Shown: positions 34,946 to 48,225 of the stretch, piece by piece
Layout of the letters: every line of letters begins with the position of its first letter
How positions within the stretch are numbered: position 1 is the first letter of the stretch
Assembly (NCBI RefSeq): GCF_020382885.2
Contig: NC_058495.1
Span: 5,759,627-5,823,626, forward strand
Reading direction: 5' to 3'
Origin: Scatophagus argus
Taxonomy: Eukaryota; Chordata; Actinopteri; Scatophagidae
DNA: 64,000 bases
Notes under the pieces: generated by a model
The model's input: only the letters and a program-made list of their open reading frames with translations
What the model was told of the DNA's origin: nothing
Database searches by the model: none
Translations under genes and position numbers: made by a program

Positions 34946-37900
34946 TATGGTGGGTGTGATGTCAATGTGCATGCAGGTGGCGAACACTGAAGCGATTATT
35001 TGAATGGGGCTTGTGTAGACATCGTGTGACAGGGTGAGTGAGGTCAAATATTGACTTTTGTCTCAGTGTGGATTCTCCAAAGCTCTTATCACATCTCCAA
35101 TCTCTCATTGTACTTGTGTCAATAGGTTTGTTTAGTTAATGATGGGATAACTGCCCATCATTTCTGTTAAGTCAAACAGGCCTTTAGCTAGAAGCTTCAT
35201 GAGCATAAAAGTGAAGGAATGAAACACAGTGATGGACAGTGTTTTATACTTGGAAAGTCAAATATAAAATACTACACTGTAGAAGGTTGTCTTTGTTGGT
35301 TGTAATCATGAATGAAGCACTGTAGGTTTTTTTTTTTCTTTGTAGCAACTTCAGTGCAAATGTGCAGATAAAGTGGCATATAGTTAACATAAATTTCTTA
35401 GTCTTAATCAGTCAGTTTAAAATGTAAAACTTACAGAAAATATATAATGAAGAACTGGTTTCTGCAATGCACCAGTAAAGTGCTTGAGGTGAAACTTAAA
35501 TGTTTAAATATAAAATCTCTTCCCCTGATCCTAATCTGTCAAAATTAGTGATATTAGGTTTTATTTCCTCAAAATCCGCCAGTTAAGATACATGGTTAAG
35601 CATTTTAAAGGCAGCTCACATTTGTTAATTCATTATAATGCACAAACTGTACAGTAACTCTGACAGGTTTAAGTGGTGCCATCAGTGTCACAGACAGGAA
35701 GCAGAGTGTTTTCATACACCATCTGGTTGATAGAGTTCCTACTGCATCGGAAGTATCAGTGTGATTAGATTAGGGATTTTATTTGTCTGGGTGTGGATCA
35801 CTGTGGGCATCATAAACGACAGCCAGTGCGAGCAAAATTTTTTTTGTGAAAAGATGGCATAGAGCACCAATAACTCAAGACAAGAGTAAGTGGTAGCAGA
35901 TCTTTTACAGAAGGTAAAGAAGAAATGCTACAAGCTAAATTCCTCATTCAAAATCTCCCAGGAGAAAAAAGTGCAGAAGAATAAGAATCAAAATGTAACA
36001 AAAGTAGAGGTACATTTATAGGAGCAGCATTTTGATGTTTGTAATTGTAGTTTAAGGAAATGCATCTTGGTCAGAGTGAAAAGTAAGAGAAAGTAGTAAG
36101 TTTCACAAGACAGAAATTCTGAACTTAAGTAATTGAAGTACTTTGGATATTATAATGAAACTGGATCAAATCACACTGAAGATTAAAGGATCAACAGCTG
36201 CATTTCACTTTCCAGTCTTCCCTGTGAACCACTGAGAAATGCTCCTTCCATACCCAATCATGATATGATCACCTATTACCACCAAACTACGGACTGTCTG
36301 GCAACACAACAGAAGAGACTGTGTTTTTGGACGTGTCTGTTCCTGTGTGCATCAGTATTACGGCAACATCCAAATATCTGCTGCTTCCAGTTAGTTTTGC
36401 AGACTGGTGACTGGTGACATGCAAAGATGCATCGAGTAAAAATTTGACTTCTGTGAATGGAAATGAAAAACATAAATACACAGACAAGTTTGAATAAATG
36501 TAGCTTAATAATCTTGCAGAACCTTTAATTTAGTGCAGTTGGAACAAAGCCCAGTAACGATTAAATGTGTTTGATTGTACTGAGTGGTAGAAATAAAAAG
36601 GAATGTCAAACATATCATTTGTTTCAGTTACTCATTTCAGGCCTCTGGAGGTCATCCACCAAAGACTGACACTGTACCCGTTTTATGTGCCACTGCTGAG
36701 GTCTGGGAGGGGATCAAATCATTGTGGGACAAAGGGAAGGGGGGTCTCAGACTTGTGAAAGTTAAAAATGTGCCACTAAAGGACTGGTCCATTATTTTTT
36801 GTGTTATCATTTTGTAGCTTACCAGCAGTGGTTTTTATGTATTCAAATGTGAATTCAGTCAAATATCATTATAAGTATGCATGTTTTTGCCTCAAAAATC
36901 CTGTTTTCCTGTATGGCCTTTTCGCCATCTGTCTCTGCTGTCTGTTTCTCTCATTGAGCTGAATTGAATTCTGTTTTCACTAACAGCAACCGATTACTCC
37001 TGAAATGAAGATTTAAAATCCTCAAGCTTACAGTTTAATCACTCCCATTTTTACATTACATTACAGTTTACATTTTAAAGACCTGAAAAATAACAGCTAG
37101 GAAATTGGCTTTGAACTATGTTAACAGCACAAGTGCCATGACTGCACATTATTATTGACACTAAATGCTAACATTCATGGGTTAATATTCATGTCATCGG
37201 ATGGGGTGGGTGGAGGCAAATCCAAAGAAATTGAATAAATTCACCCTCTCTCTGACCTTCCAGTTATGTTGGGGGTGCTTGCGACATTAAAACAATATTG
37301 TCTGCCAATTTTCATTATGCTTTTGGTTTTAGCGATGATGATTAAAAGATATAGTTTCATTATATTAGATTTTTGTGTATTTTTTTATGTTGAATTATTT
37401 TTCTGTACTATCATTTAAGTATTTGAAGCATTATGTGCCATTTTATGGCATTCACAATTTTGGTTTCACACATCAATCAGGCGCTAAGTTTTTGTATTGT
37501 TTTAGCCATGCTTCTAATGTCTGCTGTAGCTTTCGTTAGTAATACATAAGGACTATAATAAACAAAACCAAAACCATATTATTGTGGTTATGTTCATGCA
37601 ATGATAACTGAAGCCTACTGTAACATAATACTGCTAGTCGTAAAACTTAGCACACATTAGCAGAATGCTACTAAGAAAAACAAAAAGAAAAACGCCATTA
37701 GTATTATTTCTTTTCAATTCTGATTTATAATTTCCACAATATTTGCTAAAACTGATATAAATTTTTTGTCTAGAAGTAGGTATAAATAACTATTTTAACC
37801 ATTTAGTGCCATTCACTCCTGTCCATTGAGGACTCCCTTGCAAGTGCCCCCCAAGTGAATTGCAGATTGCAAATTACACCTTGCATGTGCCAACAGTGCT

Positions 37901-38164
37901 GGCACCACACAGTCGTTTAAGTTGATGTAGAATAAACAATTGTCAAGCTCTTCTTTTGGTTTGTCTGCTGATCTTTCAGCTACATGCCAAAGTCTGACAA
38001 ATATCAGTACCACCAATCTACATGCATGTTCTAGCTACTTCTATTGCACCAATTTGCAACTAGGGACTGATATTTGAGTTGATCTATTTCAGTTTATTAG
38101 AAAAAAAGTTCCATTCCCTGCACAGGTCTAATATTTGTCTATTTCTACTGTTACATAACTCTTC

Positions 38165-38250
38165 ACACCATATTTTCCATTCATATATATATATATATGC
38201 AAAATATGGTGTTTGTATATATATATATATATTTGTATATATATTTTTTT
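38165..38250. repeat. AT-rich stem-loop with (TA)n arrays
   Basis: ACACCATATTTT (38165-38176) and AAAATATGGTGT (38201-38212) are perfect 12-bp inverted arms around a 24-base (AT)n-rich loop. A second (TA)n array follows to about 38250. Confidence 0.75.
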
Positions 38251-41200
38251 CTATGTTGGATTTTGCACATCTGCAGGATCAGGCATGCCTCTGCAGTGCT
38301 AACTGTTTAAAAAGGAGCATAATGCCTTGGCAAGCGGCCCAGATATTGAGGCACATCACCAAGAAATGGATTGTAACTCGATATCAAACTGTCCTTGATA
38401 CGGATAACGTTAAAACTGAGTGCATCACTGTCAGTGAACCTCCCTCTCTGTCTCTGTTTTCAAGAGGAAGTAATTTAATATGGCTCTATTACTCATAACA
38501 CGCTGTATCCAGTTCTATTTATTAATGCAGTCACCATAATATATTCAGTAAGCAGGAGGCATTTATTGCCTGAGGTGATGCAACATACAGGTGAAGTAAT
38601 AGCAGCATAAGTAGGTTACATTGCCAATTTCCAAACTGACACTAAACTGATTGTCATCTTGATTATTCACACAGAACAGTTGTAGGAGCTGTCATAACCA
38701 AGTCAGAGAGAATATCTCACTTCATCCTTGTATTCTGACAATATGACACTCATTCACTCTACAACTACTGGTATTGACTTTGCTAAGACAACTCAGGTGG
38801 GTCACTGGCACCTGTTTACCAGTAAGGACACCTGCACAATCATTACTCATTTCAAGACCACAGTGAACCAACTGTGCCTTCTTATTTGACACCCAGTCTG
38901 TTGTCTCTTATAGCTTATTGTCTTTCAGCCATGAGAATGTTGTTTTTGAGCCAAGGAAAAGGTCAAACACTTGTTGAAGAAACTGCCATGCAAATTTTGG
39001 TTGCAGGTTAAGCCAAAAACAAACATGCTTCCTCTTTGTAGAAATCTGTAATTATTCCTCTTTAAATTCAATCTCTTGGATTTTATAGTACTTTCAGCTT
39101 TATTTCCAGGCAATTTAACTGTGTACTCCTCACAAAGTATAAATTTGTGTGTGTGCAAGCCTCTTCAACAAATTCACAATTCTGCATTCATGCTGTATGT
39201 CTAAATGAAGCACACAATTTCATACTGTCCAATGAAAGGCAGTTGTCATTGCTCATGGTTTGATTTGGTGTGTCTACAAACACTCAGCTGCTAAGCAGTC
39301 TTGACGTAGTTTGCGCACACCCTCTCTGTATCTCACAATTACTCTATTCAGACCGTGTGTGGCTAGTCATATCAAACCCACAGCTCCTGCATTGGAAATA
39401 AAAGAATAGAAAACATGAAAATGTGAAGGAAACTTTAGGATTTAGCAGTTGCTATCAGAAGACTGGCCATTTAAGAAATTATGTGAGGAATTAAAAGTAA
39501 GATTAGAGGAGCAAGATTAGATATACATGAGTCTTAATGTAGTTTAAAGTACTTTTGTTGTTGTGGGTTACCAGTGTTTTACTAAGAACATTTTTGGGAA
39601 GACAGCCTGTTATTCCTCAGCTTTGCACAGAGCCACACTGTGCAATCTTAAATTACACAGCGCAGAAACAGTTTTTCAGAACAGTGCATTACTTTGCATT
39701 TAGCAAATAGAATTACACAGTTTTTATATTTATGGGTAAGATTCATAAACGCTAAATGAACACAAATAATCAGCCATTGCAGAAGTGAGACGGGGTACTG
39801 ACAAAAGTCTCTCCATTTGTATGTAATTCAAGTACTCTAAAGTTTAATGCAGTGATAGACATCTCAGTACGTGCTTGCTTGAGGGTTGTTATTGTTGGAC
39901 ATGAAATCAAGCATGCAATTGACATGCAGGCCCTTTTGTTGTGTGTGAGCTGTTGGGAAACTCTAGTTCAATTTAGGCATAAACCTTATCATTCTGTAGT
40001 CTCACATAGTGTAGTATCACTTTATGTACTTTTGAAGAGAGTTGTGACAGGTCGTCTTTATGAGTTATTGCACAGCTAATAGTTAATAATAATAATTAAA
40101 TAACTCAGTGCTCTTGGCTCCTTGAGATGTACAGGACCTGTGTGGAAATTGGACATCTTACCACATGAAGGAATGGCAACACCTTTAGGACTTTCCAAAT
40201 TAAAAAAAGTAATGTTAACATAAACCCATGTTAGGGTTATAAGCTAACTTGGATAAGAAGTCTTAAAATGGTAATAACAATGGAGAGTAAGAATGCAAGT
40301 TTAACTCCTTCTGCAGAGGCTCGTGTGGTTAATTGCCCTAAAACAAGTGAGTGTGTGAGCCTTGACTTAAGAATGTTTTGTAAATAAATGTTCTATTAAT
40401 AAGAGGAAAGAAATTGCTTCGTGGGTGTTTCACAGAATCGTCTTTTATCTATGATACATAAAATTCAAAAATAAACACAAGCAGCTCAATAAAATAATTT
40501 TATTTGATAGTCTATGTACTTATCACCACTAGCTACAGTTAGCAGCTACACCAGCAACATAGCCACATAATAGCTGATGCTAGCTGTAAATGAATTAATC
40601 ATACTCATCAATGAACAAGGTGATACTCTGTTGATAAGTTTTGTACTGGCTTTAAACTGAGCAAAGAAAGCTATAAGAACAGCCAGCCACAGCTGAACAG
40701 TGAGCAGTACGGGCTACAAACAGAAGCGGTGTATTTAGAGTTTATTTGTGAAACAATACATTTTTAGAACATATTGAGCATATGAATGAACAACAGAGTC
40801 AGTATTCGATGAAGACTGAAACAATCTGATCTGTTTGTCTCAGGCAGAAAGAAGCTGGATAAGCTCATGTTCACTTAAGTGGTTCTGTACTTACTGTTTG
40901 CTACATTTAAGAAGGGATTTTGTACTTTTTGTACTTAATGACACATGTTTTGCTATACCAATGATATCTAAAGCAAATAAAATTACCCCACCTCCACATG
41001 CACTATTAGAATACAAGCCTGACTCTTCCACTCAGGTGTTTTTACCTGTTCTGTCTGATTAGACATCTGCTCAGTACCCATGACCCGCAGGAATTACAGG
41101 ATTACTGAGATTTAATGAAAACACACATAGGACCATGGTGTGGCTTTAAAACGTTGTTGAAGTTGAAGCAGCTTTAAGGAGTTTTTTAGTTCTTTAGTTG

Positions 41201-41424
41201 TTCTTAGTGTCTATCCCCCTGCTAAATCAGATGTGATGTTTTATGGCATGCAGACTGAGGAACATAAAGGGGGCCATAGGGATAGAAAAGGACAAAAAGG
41301 GTCAGTGATAGAGCATGGGGGGAAACTGTCAACCTTCACTGGTCATTCAATAGATGGAGTGAACTGCAGGATGTGAAGGATTCCTTATCAATCTTGAATT
41401 GGCTGTCTTTTGTTGACAACTGAG

Positions 41425-41502
41425 AGAACGGAAGTTATCAAATTTCCCCAGAAATGTTACGCAAACATAACATTTCTGGGGAAATTTGATAACTTCCGTT
41501 CT
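41425..41502. repeat. Perfect 35-bp inverted repeat with 8-nt loop
   Basis: The left arm 41425-41459 begins AGAACGGAAGTTATCAAATT. The right arm 41468-41502 is its exact reverse complement. The loop 41460-41467 is CGCAAACA. Outside the perfect stem, a further block pairs imperfectly (TTTTGTTGAC on the left with GTCAGCAAAC on the right) across a small bulge. No open frame uses it. Confidence 0.95.
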
Positions 41503-42355
41503 GTCAGCAAACTTACTGTTACCAATTAACAAGATCTGTTGTTGCAATGTGTACGAATGGTGTTAAAATGGCATACTTTGTTTTGTTTACTGTGTTTTGT
41601 CATCGCCATATTATTCTTATATAGCCTCAGAACATTAGCTCATACATTAGCTCAAAAAAATAGTACTGAAATAATCAAAAATAATCTTTCATTCACTCAC
41701 TTCCAAAACAGATGCACGTGCTGGCCAGATCAACATGTTTGTAACTCAAGGCAGATGTGCTCGTTGGTCGTCACTCTGGCAAACACTACAGCTTTTGTCC
41801 AAAGGCTTCGCCAGAATCGACACAAGATGAATGCTGCTTTAATGTGATGTAATGTAATATGAAGCTTTTGCAGTCCTCGTTAGATAGATCAAGCTCGTAA
41901 GTTAATGTTTGATAAGCAGTTTCCTCTTTTTGTTGCTACGCTCATAATGCAGCTCAGCAAGAAAACACTTAGTGGAGGCACAAAATGTCAAAATGTGGTA
42001 CAAGAAAGACTTTTGAATTAGTCGAACTCTGGCTGTTGAAGGGTCATATGACCTCTTAGTTTTCACATACTGTGGGTTTTATACCCCACTTATTTCATTG
42101 ATGTTCTTTAGAATGTAATTTCTTTGTGGCCATTATGGAGATGAAGATGAATAAAAATGACCAATAATAATTTCAGTGCATACAATAAAGCCACATAAGT
42201 ATTTTAAGACAGACTTGGAAAATGTGAACATGCCCTTTATGGTACTGAGAAAGTGACGTGTGTCATCCTCTCGACTGTCACAGGACCTTGAGTGAAATGT
42301 AGTTATGGGGGAATACGAAAACTTTGCAAACTCCAAAAAGTGAAGATTTAAACCT

Positions 42356-42600
42356 GGACAGTGGTGGAAGAATCATTCAAACCTTTTACCTTAAGTACCA
42401 ATACCACAATGTAATATGTAATTTTCTATTACGTTTGAAAATCCTTCGCTGAAAATCCTCCTTAAGTAACTGCACGGTATCATCAACAAAATACACTTAT
42501 TCTGCAGAAAAATGACCCCTGTGACTGATAATATTATTATGTATTACATTATTCATTGTTCAATGCTAATGTATTAATGCCTATCAGTCACACAATGGTC
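42356..42600 (+). repeat. Dispersed teleost repeat, family B, forward copy
   Basis: It starts 'cagtggtggaagaatcattc' and continues with 'aaaatcctccttaagtaact' and 'tgcagaaaaatgacccctgt', which are the head blocks of the family also seen at 23264-23664. No coding capacity is seen. Confidence 0.6.
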
Positions 42601-42899
42601 TTCAGTCTCTATCACTTTGAATTGTCTGTCACTTAAACCCTTAGGTCAACTAGTGGTTTTTAAGGAGGTCTGAGTTAGTCTGCAAAACCAGCACACACAC
42701 ACACAGGCTTGTGTGCATAAGTAAACACAACTGCCCTATAAATTTAAATTGCAGTCAATGGTGCTGGAATTCCTTTGCACTCTGTCACCCAGTCACTTGC
42801 CCTCGCTCCCTCTCACTTTGTACACACCCCCAGCAGGTGCTTTCATTTGAGGTTTACTTTGCAGTTGTGCTCTAGGCAGTCACTCTCAGGTTAAGTGTA

Positions 42900-43162
42900 A
42901 TTGTACCAAAGATCCTCAGAGGGTCCAAGGCCTCAGGCTGGGGGCTCTGCGACATTTGACCAGGGGGAAACAGATTGAAGGGTCCCCGCTGCCTGCTGCA
43001 CCTCTGCCCTCAGTTAGCGCCCCGGCGTCCCGTCTGAGCTGAGCGCTGGTCTGCAACAGAAGAAAAAGGCCACCACTCTTCCTCACCAGAGCCAGAGCTG
43101 CACTGCTTCTGTTATCATCCAGTCAAATCTTTGCCTCTGGCTGTCAGAGCATCTTTGCCAGG
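42900..43162 (+). other. spdef: Putative non-coding first exon of spdef
   Basis: This is a locally GC-rich stretch (for example CAGTTAGCGCCCCGGCGTCC) ending at CCAGG|GTAAGAAC, a strong donor at 43162/43163. It lies 5 kb upstream of the first coding exon, whose acceptor (CTTGTCTCCAG, ending 48216) leaves nine leader bases before the ATG. A separate leader exon is therefore required; this is the best candidate on the plus strand. The 5' limit is a guess. Confidence 0.35.
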
Positions 43163-43400
43163 GTAAGAACACAATGTCCTAAATGTGTGATGTGGGTGTT
43201 AAACATATTTGTTTTACTTGCTTATTCACAGCACTGTGTTAAAGGAGTATTTCCTGGAAATCAGTGAAATGTAATTTTGTACTTCTCATAAGTACGTCAC
43301 TGTGAGAATTAAGATGTCCAGCTTTCACCTGTCTGACTTGCCAGAGAAAATAAATCCTCTGTGCATACAGGGCTGATATTCCATTATTCTCTAATAATAC

Positions 43401-43490
43401 TAATAATGATGATGATGATGATGGTGATGATAATGATACTACTACTACTACTAATAATAATAAATCTCATTAGTAGTAGTAGTAGTGATT
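43401..43490. repeat. Compound trinucleotide array with inverted segments
   Basis: (GAT)n is followed by (ACT)n, (AAT)n and then (AGT)n. The ACT run at about 43437-43451 is the reverse complement of the AGT run at about 43471-43486, so the array can fold into a hairpin. Confidence 0.85.
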
Positions 43491-46400
43491 AACCTGTGTA
43501 CAGACTTAAAGTTTTGGGCATCATTCAAAATTAATGAATAAATAATTTGATTTAGTGTCAGAATTTTGATCCCAGCAATTGTTTAATGTCACTGGTAGGT
43601 TAACAAATGAATTGAAAACAAAAGTTTGTCAGGCTAAATCATGTTGTGATGCTGATAGATAATCACACAAACAGAACTTGAAATGTAAAACTTGCAAAAG
43701 TTTAAAAGGGCAGAGAGGAGAAATTAGCTGAGATGAGAAGCTGTTGTCATATTAATTTACTTTATCATTTGTGTTTTGTTTGTGTTTGCTATGTATCTTA
43801 GTCATGCTCACCTGTTTTTTCTTTTCCAATCACATGCTAGCATGTGCACAGAACGATAAAGAACAAAATGTGGTCAGATAAACGGTGTCTGGGGAGTTGT
43901 TGGTGGTTCATTGCCAAAAATCACAATGATATGACAGGGGATTTAATTATGATTTTGATTTTGATCAGAGATGGAAATGAAATGCAACGGCTACTCTCCA
44001 CCATGGGTTGGTAATAAGAGTAGATTGAAAACAAAAATACCAGTACTGGACTTTCTGCTTTGTTATTTCTAAAGGTGCAGGTGCCTTTTTAGTCTCTCAT
44101 TCAGAACTATCACAACACAATCTACACCATCACTCCATATCATGACTCACTGTACTGTTGTGCTATAAAAAAGCTGATATGGCTCTCAGAAACTGTACAA
44201 AAAAAGATTTGAGTTTTTTGGGCCTTCCATTTGACTTAGGCAAAAACTGCTTCAACCTCCGTATTAAAATCACCGTAGTCTGACTGTCCTCTACATAGGG
44301 CAGATCACACCTTTATGATACAGTACCGCTTAAATGGGGGGGAAAAAAACCCACAGTCTGTTCTGTAAGGCTCTCATAGTGCTGCATTAAACATGATTCA
44401 AATGATGGGAAATAGTTCAAACACTGGCTCCTTTCTGGCCTCTGCAACATGGTGTGAAGCAGTCGTTAATGTTGGACTGCAGATTTCTGATAGTTACAGA
44501 AATGGTTGGATGTGTAAAGGTATCCGTGAGGGGGATTCAGAGGCTGTTCAGTCTTTACACCACAATCACATTTCCTCCAAATGTCCAGAAAAATTTTCAA
44601 AGAGAATGTGAAAAAAACATTTTCGTCTACTACTGTTGTGAAAAGTACTGGTGGAGTTGAACACATGGAGATAAACAGATAAGATATATAAGAGGACAGA
44701 CAGAAATGACAGAATTAGAAGAGTGCTAGTCAAACTTCAAACGACTGAAAACAGTGTGGAAAATGTGATGGAAATATGACATTTATGTTTGTTTAATCTG
44801 AAGAAGTCTCCTCTTTGCATTCTCACCCAGTTTCCGATTACACACACATAACTTAAAACTATAAAACTCCCAATAAAACTAATAAAACTTCTATCAAAAA
44901 CTTTTTCTTTCAGATCATTGAATAACCAGCAGGTTAAACCCAGCTGTACCAGCTCATGCCTTAGGCCTTATAGTGAGAGTCTCCATATCTTCACTATCTT
45001 TTTAATTTATCTGCACAAACAGGTGACAGCTTTATTTGTATATTTATGCGTGCTACACCTCCCATCTTCAAGTCCAATCTCAGTTTATCATCTGCATCAT
45101 TAACTGTAAACACTGGCCTCTGTCAAATTTAATTCTGACCAACAGCAAAGCATTTGCAATGGTTTACTGTTTCCTAAGACACTGGCCCGATGCCAGGGCA
45201 CCTGACTAACAGTAAAAATGAATCACCAAGTGAATCAACATCCTCCATTGGCACTCTGCAACCCAGCCAGGGATAGAAAGAAAGAATAAAAGCAAAGGAG
45301 ATTAATAGCATATAATTTAATACTAAGTTTTACAGGAATTTAGGAGGTATAACGGTAAATAGCAATAAAAAAAAATAGAAGCTATTTAAAATACATGCAC
45401 AGAAAATCAGCCTTTATTTGTAATTCATAAAATAAGCAACGACCTGTTACACCTAAACGAAATTTATAATGTGAACAGAGCACCTGCACATGTCACTGTT
45501 ACCATAAAAGGCGTCCACGGCAGCAATCCAGAGATCCTAATCACTTCCTGCAGCCTGCAGGCTTTTTTCCAAGTAATAGTCATACTGAGCAAGGCATTTG
45601 ACTCAAAGATGAAACTCTTTCTTTTTCCTTGTTCTTTGAACAATGACTTCCTTAGTTGGTCCAAGTTTCCCATGAGAAACAATAACAAGGAAAAAAAAAA
45701 TCTCCCTTTAACGCAAACAGTCACGCCTGGCTGTACACACTCCTTTAACTCCATGCTCAAACAGCACAGTGTGTGTGAGATGAATGCACGTTTCACATTT
45801 TGGTCATCGTAAGACAGATGTTTTCAACTCAGATTGAACCATCCAGGTTAAACCCACTTTTGAAAGTGCACATTTTGCTTGTTTTAATCACTACTCATTA
45901 ACTTTAATCTAAACACTGGGCCGTCTCCTGTCACATAACTGTTTCAGCAACGATGACAAATGGGCTAACAGGTTCATTTCAAGCCAGATTAGTTGTATCA
46001 ATCTCCTACTTCTTCCACTTTCATTTCAGGAAAGGCTTTGGAAGTGAGGATTTTCTGTGATATGTCAGGCATTGTAAACTTTTTAACTTAATTTTAACAT
46101 ATACACACATCACATGAAGGTTTGAAAGATGCTGGAAAGGAGTGATGCTTGTGCATACACAGGCAGCTCTTCGGTCAGTTTTTGTTTATTTATTAAAATA
46201 CATAATTCTAATATCACAACAACAACCACATAGAATCCAAAGTGATGGTGAAAACCTCATTTCAAATGATCACTTTCTTCATGTTAAATGAAACCAAGCA
46301 TGTAGAAGAAATATGGTTCCCAGGGTGGACGTCTGTATGGAGGGAATTTTTTCCATCTGTGTCAAAGGCTGACTTTGCAGAGTAAATGGAGCAAGCTCTA

Positions 46401-46940
46401 ATGCTCCCGAAATGAATATCAGCGTCTTGACCAAACTCATTTAGAGATCAGTCAGGGTCTTAATCCCTCTCCTCAGGGGTGTGTGTTTGTGTCTTTCTCT
46501 TGTGCCCCTTCTTCCTTTTGGAAGAAGGTAATATGGCTAAATTTGCTTTGCTAATGGGCTTAGTGCAAGCTGTTACAGAGCAGAGTTGACACACAGCAGC
46601 CAGGCTGGGATACCAGAGGCTTTTAATCTGACTCCTGATGCAGTGAAAGGGAGTGTGGGCTATACTTTACGAGAAATTTGGAGATAAAAGGAAGACTGGG
46701 GAGGAGGTTTTACAGTGGGGGGTTGGGGATCAAATACTAAAGGGGGAATCTTTTTTAGGGGTGACAAAGATAACTTCATTTAACTTTTGGTGAATGTTGT
46801 TAGCAGCTTTACAATTAACGTGTCCAAGATAAACAAGAAAATACTCATGTGAGAGAGGCTTGAGAATGGCATTGTCAGCGATTTTGCACTCTTGAATCCA
46901 GGCTTTTCAATAAGTATCGTAGGGTGTGTGTAGCCAAAAT

Positions 46941-47010
46941 CCCCCCCCCCCCAAAAAACAAAAAAAAAACCCCAAAACAAAACAGAACAAAACAAAACAA
47001 AAAAAAAAAT
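46941..47010 (+). repeat. Poly(C) run followed by A-rich (AAAAC)n tract
   Basis: Twelve C bases (46941-46952) lead into A-rich sequence with AAAAC-type units up to about 47010. Confidence 0.9.
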
Positions 47011-48225
47011 CACTGTGAAAATGGTGGAAATCCTCAAACAGACTTCAGATATATTTCACATTTTGCACATTAAATAAACTAATTCTTTTTGCATCTGAGG
47101 AGCCTGTTCTTTTTAACTTGGTGTGGTTTGTTTTCTGTGCCACAGCTTTAATGTCACCTGGATTCATTTTGAACTCTGCCCTCGCAAATGATTTTGGATG
47201 ACGGGTGTACGATATCGTTTTGTAAATTTTATGGCACTTTGCTTTCTTTGTGTCTTGACAAATAATGCCTCTCCTTGAACATGTGTGCTGTGGGAGCACA
47301 CTTGCTTTACTGTGGCATCAGCTACAACCACTGATAACCTGGTGTGTGACCGCGGTGTGCCTTCCCATATGCCAGCTGTGGCTGCTACACATTATGGGGG
47401 CCATATGCAAGCTAACCCTGAGATTACAACACTTGTACTACAGCTGATGACCATAAATGAACACTTATGATGGCAATTTCCTGTTAAGAATAAGCTGTCG
47501 TAGTTCTCAGTCAAGTCTTCATAAAGCCTCAATTGTGTTCAAACATATGATTTGGAGCTGACATGCACACCCTTCTTCACATTATCTAACTTGATTAAAA
47601 ACTCCAGCTGACAGTGGAGACAGAGGGCTGCAGAGACGGCACCTTGAAAGCTGAGGCAGGCGGTGGAGCTGCTTCAGGTCTCAATACAAGTCACCTACCC
47701 CCAAGACATCGGCCATTCTGGGCCGCTGACCCACAAATAAGAGACTCAGTCAAATCCATTTTGCCCCATGCCTGTCAGCGCTGTGTGTGTTTTAACTCTC
47801 TTGAGGGCAGTTTCCCCAGTATCTCCATTACACTTGGGGTTCTTATAGAGCATCAACCAGCACTCACCTCAGTTCTGCTCATAACATATTATGAAAAGGG
47901 ATCCTTGCCAGCATCTGTTCTGATGGAGTTTCTTACAGAACAATTTTTGGTTTAGCATTCAGAGAATTGCAAGAAAGAAACTGCTGGAGAAGGTAAGGTC
48001 TTTTTGACGCAAGGTATCAAATTATTTGAGTGATTGACTGAATGGTGCAAAATTTTATCTGACAAAACATAATTTCTGGACTTGGAGATATTACAGGAAG
48101 AACTGTTGGTTCTTTCTGATTTTTGAAATAAATATACAGAAAGACACTTTCCAATGTATAAGTAACTATTTATATAGAAATATTCAATTTGACTTTTTTG
48201 TCTCTCTTGTCTCCAGGTACTAGTT

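Larger units (their letters stand above)
33026..42899. other. Intergenic region between ilrun and spdef
   Basis: About 10 kb with no supported gene. It contains an inverted pair of SINE-like repeats (33175-33891), a family A copy (33940-34130), a GT microsatellite (34919-34945), an AT-rich hairpin (38165-38250), a perfect 35-bp hairpin (41425-41502) and a family B copy (42356-42600). Open frames present are short and do not resemble known proteins. Enhancers of spdef could lie here, but none can be named from sequence. Confidence 0.6.
43163..48216 (+). other. spdef putative intron 1
   Basis: No coding exon is recognised. It contains the trinucleotide array at 43401-43490 and a C/A-run at 46941-47010. 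An open frame at 47614-47955 and overlapping frames on both strands at 45464-45812 lack any family resemblance. Confidence 0.45.

Noticed and set aside
45464..45812. Overlapping frames of about 110 codons on both strands
   Set aside because: No homology is recognised, and mutually antisense open frames of this size occur by chance.
47614..47955. Plus-strand frame of 113 codons upstream of spdef
   Set aside because: It is not joined in phase to the spdef exon and has no domain; it is probably chance within the intron.
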